Source of the DNA: Promethearchaeota archaeon
GTDB lineage: Archaea > Asgardarchaeota > Lokiarchaeia > Sigynarchaeales > SOKP01
DNA length: 6,132 nt
Assembly: GCA_014730295.1 (NCBI GenBank)
Contig: WJIN01000121.1
Span: forward strand, 1-6,132
Direction of reading: 5' to 3'
Of this stretch, positions 5,896-6,132 are shown one piece after another; positions within the stretch are counted from its first letter, which is position 1; the number at the start of each line of letters is the position of its first letter. Made by a program: the position numbers and the translations under genes. The notes beneath the pieces were generated by a model. It had not been told where the DNA came from. It did not search any database and saw only the letters and a list, made by a program, of their open reading frames with translations.

Positions 5896-6132
5896 ATCGT
5901 CTGGAAAGACTCATATCGAGAAAGAACAGCAAGGAATATAGGTCATATCACGTATAAGGAACAAGAAATTCTCAGAACCAGTAAAATTGCGATTATGGGA
6001 GTTGGTGGTCTTGGTGGTACTTTAACAGAACAATTAGTACGTGTAGGATGTCAAAACATAGTTATATGTGACAAAGATATTTATGATATTACTAATTTAA
6101 ATCGTCAATTATGTACAGAAAATGATATTGGG
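5896..6132 (+). CDS. ThiF/MoeB/E1-like adenylyltransferase, N-terminal part (runs off the right edge)
   Basis: This is the first 79 codons of a ThiF-family enzyme. Such proteins use ATP to adenylate the C-terminal glycine of a ubiquitin-like or sulfur-carrier protein, in thiamine or molybdopterin synthesis or in protein modification. Visible motifs are an N-terminal RERTARNIG segment (8-16), the nucleotide-binding GVGGLGG (35-41) after a hydrophobic strand, Asp59-x-Asp61 at the end of the second strand, and NLNRQ (67-71), which supplies the conserved Asn and Arg. The TRNIG-type start is common in stand-alone archaeal and bacterial ThiF-family proteins. The catalytic cysteine and zinc-binding region would lie outside the window, so the subfamily and partner cannot be told. 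No ATG, GTG or TTG exists in frame between the TAA at 5878 and ATG 5995, and the latter lies inside the Rossmann strand. The start given is the ATC nine bases after GGAGG: either a rare start or a mutated or misread ATG. Confidence 0.8.
   Translation, partial: MVWKDSYRERTARNIGHITYKEQEILRTSKIAIMGVGGLGGTLTEQLVRVGCQNIVICDKDIYDITNLNRQLCTENDIG

Noticed and set aside
1..6132. tRNA, rRNA, CRISPR array or riboswitch
   Set aside because: No cloverleaf-like GC-rich segment, regularly spaced repeats or structured leader was seen on reading the window; this was by eye, so a small RNA could be missed.

Overview
The window is very A+T-rich (roughly three quarters by eye), with compact unspliced genes, Lys/Ile/Asn-rich proteins and TATA-like boxes in the gaps. 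This suggests an AT-rich archaeon. An Asgard archaeon of the Lokiarchaeia type is a plausible guess, but no marker gene here settles the lineage.

Layout from left to right. (1) Positions 1-427 (minus) hold the first half of a multi-spanning membrane protein, broken by a one-base frameshift and cut by the window edge. (2) An intergenic region carries promoters for divergent genes. (3) 711-1529 (plus) is an intact 272-residue membrane protein. (4) A gene-free AT-rich stretch follows, then 1836-3089 (plus), a 417-residue protein with two GNAT-like acyltransferase units. (5) Only 33 bases separate it from the convergent 3123-3941 (minus), a second intact 272-residue membrane protein. (6) 4049-5227 (minus) is a 392-residue GNAT-type protein whose N-terminal half resembles the YghO-type family. 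(7) 5415-5801 (minus) is a decayed transposase fragment in a locally more GC-rich patch. (8) 5896-6132 (plus) is the start of a ThiF/E1-like adenylyltransferase that runs off the right edge and has no ordinary start codon.

The main theme is a local expansion of one uncharacterised membrane protein family. Three copies lie within 4 kb (1-427, 711-1529, 3123-3941). They are colinear and share charged and polar residues inside predicted membrane helices, which points to a specific function and not generic membrane filler. Two large GNAT-type proteins alternate with them. A link between the membrane proteins and the acyltransferases is possible from context but is not shown by the sequence. The right end looks like an older mobile-element scar next to an unrelated gene.
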